Below are positions 6,011-7,768 of a DNA stretch of 7,768 nt, one piece after another. A program made the translations under genes and the position numbers. The DNA is from Synergistaceae bacterium (GTDB taxonomy: Bacteria; Synergistota; Synergistia; Synergistales; Aminobacteriaceae): the NCBI GenBank assembly GCA_017447325.1, contig JAFSNU010000139.1:1-7768 (forward strand). Direction: 5' to 3'. The first letter of the stretch is position 1. Every line of letters starts with the position of its first letter. The notes below the pieces were generated by a model. It ran no database searches. It saw only the letters and a list, made by a program, of their open reading frames with translations, and had not been told where the DNA came from.

Positions 6011-7192
6011 TTAGCCTTTTAAATAACTTAACGGATTTTGAATTTTGCCGTTCACGCGCACTTCAAAGTGAAGATGATAGCCGGTCGCGTTGCCGGTCTT
6101 GCCGACACCGCCTATCACGCTTCCGGCCCTTATAACCTGCCCGTCGCTGACTCGCGTTGAGCTTAAATGCGCATAGACAGTCGTAATATTACGGCCATGA
6201 TCTAAAATTATAACTTGGCCGTAGCCCCGCATCCAGCCGACGTATAAAACTTCGCCGCTCGCCGCAGCTTTAACAGGCGTTCCCGACGGAGCAGCTATGT
6301 CTATTCCCGAGTGATTAGATTTAGTTTTAAACATCGGATGCACGCGGTTTCCAAATTTGCTCGTGACTTGACCTCTAACAGGCCAGTCAAGCATCGTTCC
6401 GGAGCCCTTTAAATAATCCGTGCTCTGCTTCTTTTGCTGAGCCTGCATTGCCTTTTTTCTATTCATTAAATTTGTGATAGTCCGCCCGACTGCACGCTGA
6501 GCTTCCTCCGCCTCGCGCGACGCCTTCTCAGCCAACGCCTTTTCACGCTGAATATTTTTTATAAACGAATTAGTCTCGCTTATCGTCTTTTTATATTTAT
6601 CGCGTTGGTCTTCAACTTCTTTGCTCTGCCGCGTTAATAATTCCTGCTGCTCTTTCAATATATGCCTTGAAAGCTCAATATTTTCGTAACGTCTTTTAAG
6701 CTGCGACAAAATATTTTCATCATGATCATTTATAATTTTCAATAAATGCACGGCCTCGACAGCTTCAGAAATATTTTGCGACGCAAAAATTAAATTCATC
6801 TCGCCGCTCACGCCGTATTTATACATGTCAACTAATCTATTTTTAATTTGCTGCTCAAGCTCGCTGATTTTATTCTGCTCAAGACCCATTGCCTTGCTCA
6901 TCAAATTTATATTTTCTTTAATTTTTTGATTTTGCAGCTCTAAAACAACAAGCTCCTGCCCGGCCATGGCCTCGTCCTGCTGCAGCGTGTCGATCTCGCC
7001 GAGCAGGCTTTTGACTTTCGCGCCCATCTCTTGTATTTGCTTGCGATAATCTTTAATTTTTTTATCAAGCTCTTTTCTATGCCTCTCTTCCGACGCAATT
7101 TGACTGTCAATATTCTGCGCCGCCGCCCAAGCATAATTTAAGCTAAAAATATTTATTATTAAAACTAAAATTACAAAAAATTTAAATCTCAA
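6011..7192 (-). CDS. EnvC/PcsB-like peptidase with an intact M23 active site
   Basis: This 393-residue exported protein has a signal peptide (about 1-23, AWA before the cut), long coiled coils (about 28-255) containing RLVDMYKYG...MNLIFASQN, the region that contacts FtsX in EnvC/PcsB relatives, and a LytM domain (268-393). The zinc and catalytic residues are complete: His294 and Asp298 in HSGID, His342 in YAHL, and His373 and His375 in HLH. It is therefore expected to be a zinc peptidoglycan endopeptidase acting in the periplasm, perhaps at division; the bond cut and the FtsX link are inference, and no ftsEX is in view. The start is TTG, forced by an in-frame TAA two codons upstream and supported by GGAG 9 bases before. 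It leads the gene run and is followed by its degenerate paralog. Confidence 0.95.
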   Translation of the reverse strand: MRFKFFVILVLIINIFSLNYAWAAAQNIDSQIASEERHRKELDKKIKDYRKQIQEMGAKVKSLLGEIDTLQQDEAMAGQELVVLELQNQKIKENINLMSKAMGLEQNKISELEQQIKNRLVDMYKYGVSGEMNLIFASQNISEAVEAVHLLKIINDHDENILSQLKRRYENIELSRHILKEQQELLTRQSKEVEDQRDKYKKTISETNSFIKNIQREKALAEKASREAEEAQRAVGRTITNLMNRKKAMQAQQKKQSTDYLKGSGTMLDWPVRGQVTSKFGNRVHPMFKTKSNHSGIDIAAPSGTPVKAAASGEVLYVGWMRGYGQVIILDHGRNITTVYAHLSSTRVSDGQVIRAGSVIGGVGKTGNATGYHLHFEVRVNGKIQNPLSYLKG

Positions 7193-7201
7193 AAATTAAC
7201 G

Positions 7202-7205
7202 CTCC
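7202..7205 (-). promoter_or_regulatory. Ribosome-binding site fixing the TTG start of the intact EnvC-like gene
   Basis: GGAG on the minus strand sits 9 bases before the TTG at 7190-7192. An in-frame TAA just upstream of that TTG rules out any earlier start. The site lies inside a seven-codon open frame (7189-7212) whose TGA overlaps the TTG. Confidence 0.6.
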
Positions 7206-7244
7206 GTTTCATGCTTATTAATTTAATTAATTTAAATTTATTAT

Positions 7245-7274
7245 AATATAAAAAATTTGTGATATAATATTCAA
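7245..7274 (-). promoter_or_regulatory. Putative promoter of the envelope gene run
   Basis: On the minus strand TTGAAT (7269-7274) and TATATT (7245-7250) are 18 bases apart, and an overlapping TATAAT lies at 7240-7245. Transcription would begin near 7235, about 45 bases before the TTG start. It overlaps the divergent tRNA promoter. Confidence 0.45.
7260..7268 (+). promoter_or_regulatory. Extended -10 promoter of tRNA-Ser
   Basis: TGATATAAT fits the extended -10 pattern TGnTATAAT perfectly and ends 17 bases before the mature tRNA, giving a start near 7275 and a short leader. The -35 region (TTATAA, 7241-7246) is poor, which an extended -10 element can compensate for. Confidence 0.65.
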
Positions 7275-7285
7275 GACTTGCGAAC

Positions 7286-7373
7286 GGAGATGTGGCCGAG
7301 CGGTCGAAGGCGGGCGCTTGGAGAGCGTCTGAGCAGCAATGTTCCTAGAGTTCGAATCTCTACATCTCCGCCA
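7286..7373 (+). tRNA. tRNA-Ser (anticodon GGA)
   Basis: The full class II cloverleaf is visible. GGAGATG (7286-7292) pairs with CATCTCC (7363-7369). The D arm is GCC/GGC, and the anticodon stem 7313-7317 with 7325-7329 has one G-T pair. The loop TTGGAGA holds GGA at 7320-7322. A long variable arm (GAGCA/TGTTC around a GCAA loop), typical of serine tRNAs, and a T arm with TTCGAAT follow. The discriminator is G and CCA is encoded. It reads UCC and UCU codons. Base 37 is G. It is the only plus-strand gene in the window and has its own promoter and terminator. Confidence 0.97.
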
Positions 7374-7391
7374 TTTAAAATTAAAAATAAT

Positions 7392-7440
7392 AACGCGCTG
7401 ACTGAATTTTAAAATTCAAGCAAGCGCGTTTTATTTTATA
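7392..7440. terminator. Bidirectional intrinsic terminator between tRNA-Ser and miaB
   Basis: A perfect 8-base stem (7392-7399 with 7423-7430, GC-rich core CGCGC) encloses a second palindrome (7403-7418). On the plus strand a T-rich run follows at once (7429-7438); on the minus strand the mirror side gives TTATTATTTTT. It lies between two convergent genes and can end both. Confidence 0.88.
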
Positions 7441-7452
7441 AAATTATTTATT

Positions 7453-7768
7453 TTAAATTAATTCGCCGTGCAGACACCATGACTCCGCCTCAACTATTTT
7501 CACATTAACAAAATTTCCAATCAAATTTTTATCGCCGTCAAAAATTACAACTTTATCAGTTCCAGTTCTGCCCTGCAATAAAGTTTTATTTTCGTTCTGC
7601 TTCGGCGCAGCTCCGTCAACAAGAATTTTATAATTTTTATTTATTAAAGCTTTATTAATGCTTAAAGTAATGCCATCCTGCAAATTATTTAAGCGCGTTA
7701 ATCTCTCAAGCCTTAAAGCTTGCGGCAATGCGCCATCCATTACCGCCGCAGGAGTTCCCTCACGCTCA
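7453..7768 (-). CDS. miaB: tRNA methylthiotransferase MiaB, C-terminal part (partial)
   Basis: The frame is open from the right edge to a TAA at 7453, giving about 104 residues of the C-terminus. It begins with REGTPAAVM, equivalent to the SPRPGTPAA segment at the end of the radical-SAM domain. A helix rich in Arg and Leu (ALRLERLTRLNNLQ) follows, then a TRAM domain with LLQGRTGTDKVVIFDG and a final strand to HGELI. MiaB adds a methylthio group to i6A at position 37 of tRNAs that read U-starting codons. The iron-sulphur Cys motifs lie outside the window, and the related RimO and MtaB families are the alternatives; the GRT..DKVV.F pattern favours MiaB. It faces tRNA-Ser across a shared terminator. 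Confidence 0.87.
   Translation of the reverse strand, partial: EREGTPAAVMDGALPQALRLERLTRLNNLQDGITLSINKALINKNYKILVDGAAPKQNENKTLLQGRTGTDKVVIFDGDKNLIGNFVNVKIVEAESWCLHGELI

Noticed and set aside
1..7768. CRISPR array, insertion sequence, prophage or defence system
   Set aside because: There are no regularly spaced repeats, transposase or integrase motifs, terminal inverted repeats or defence-type genes. The tRNA 3' end is not duplicated in the window.

Overview
The window reads as a chromosomal stretch of a moderately AT-rich, probably diderm bacterium. Every protein gene is on the minus strand; a single tRNA gene is on the plus strand. Coding DNA is of mixed composition, while almost every intergenic gap is a short run of A and T. 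Two EnvC/PcsB-type coiled-coil LytM proteins followed by a carboxy-terminal processing protease and purA recall gene neighbourhoods I associate with Synergistota. That placement is a memory-based inference and not proven here. There is no insertion sequence, phage gene or CRISPR array.

Layout from right to left, in the direction of transcription. The 3' end of miaB (7453-7768) ends at a bidirectional terminator (7392-7440), which also closes the convergent tRNA-Ser(GGA) gene (7286-7373). Upstream of the tRNA is a small divergent promoter region that fires the tRNA to the right and an envelope gene run to the left. That run is: an M23 protein with a complete zinc site (6011-7192), a tandem paralog whose zinc and catalytic histidines are replaced (4605-5981), a short leftover of a further M23 C-terminus (4550-4606), an S41/CtpA protease (3236-4507), purA (1878-3182), a RimI-like acetyltransferase (1358-1858) and an 82-residue orphan (1105-1353). 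After a weak hairpin, a second unit with its own promoter encodes a periplasmic amino-acid-type binding protein (150-974) and, 18 bases later, the N-terminus of a membrane protein cut by the window edge (1-131).

The main biological story is peptidoglycan remodelling. The intact and degenerate LytM proteins look like a hydrolase plus a non-catalytic amidase activator of the E. coli EnvC kind. Both are made next to a CtpA protease, a family known in other bacteria to control cell-wall hydrolases by proteolysis. The most unusual sequence signals are the loss of the active site in only one of two tandem paralogs, and the coding-like 28-base repeat of an M23 C-terminus just past the stop of the degenerate copy. 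The binding protein with no visible permease or ATPase, beside a membrane protein, may be a sensory pair rather than a transporter.
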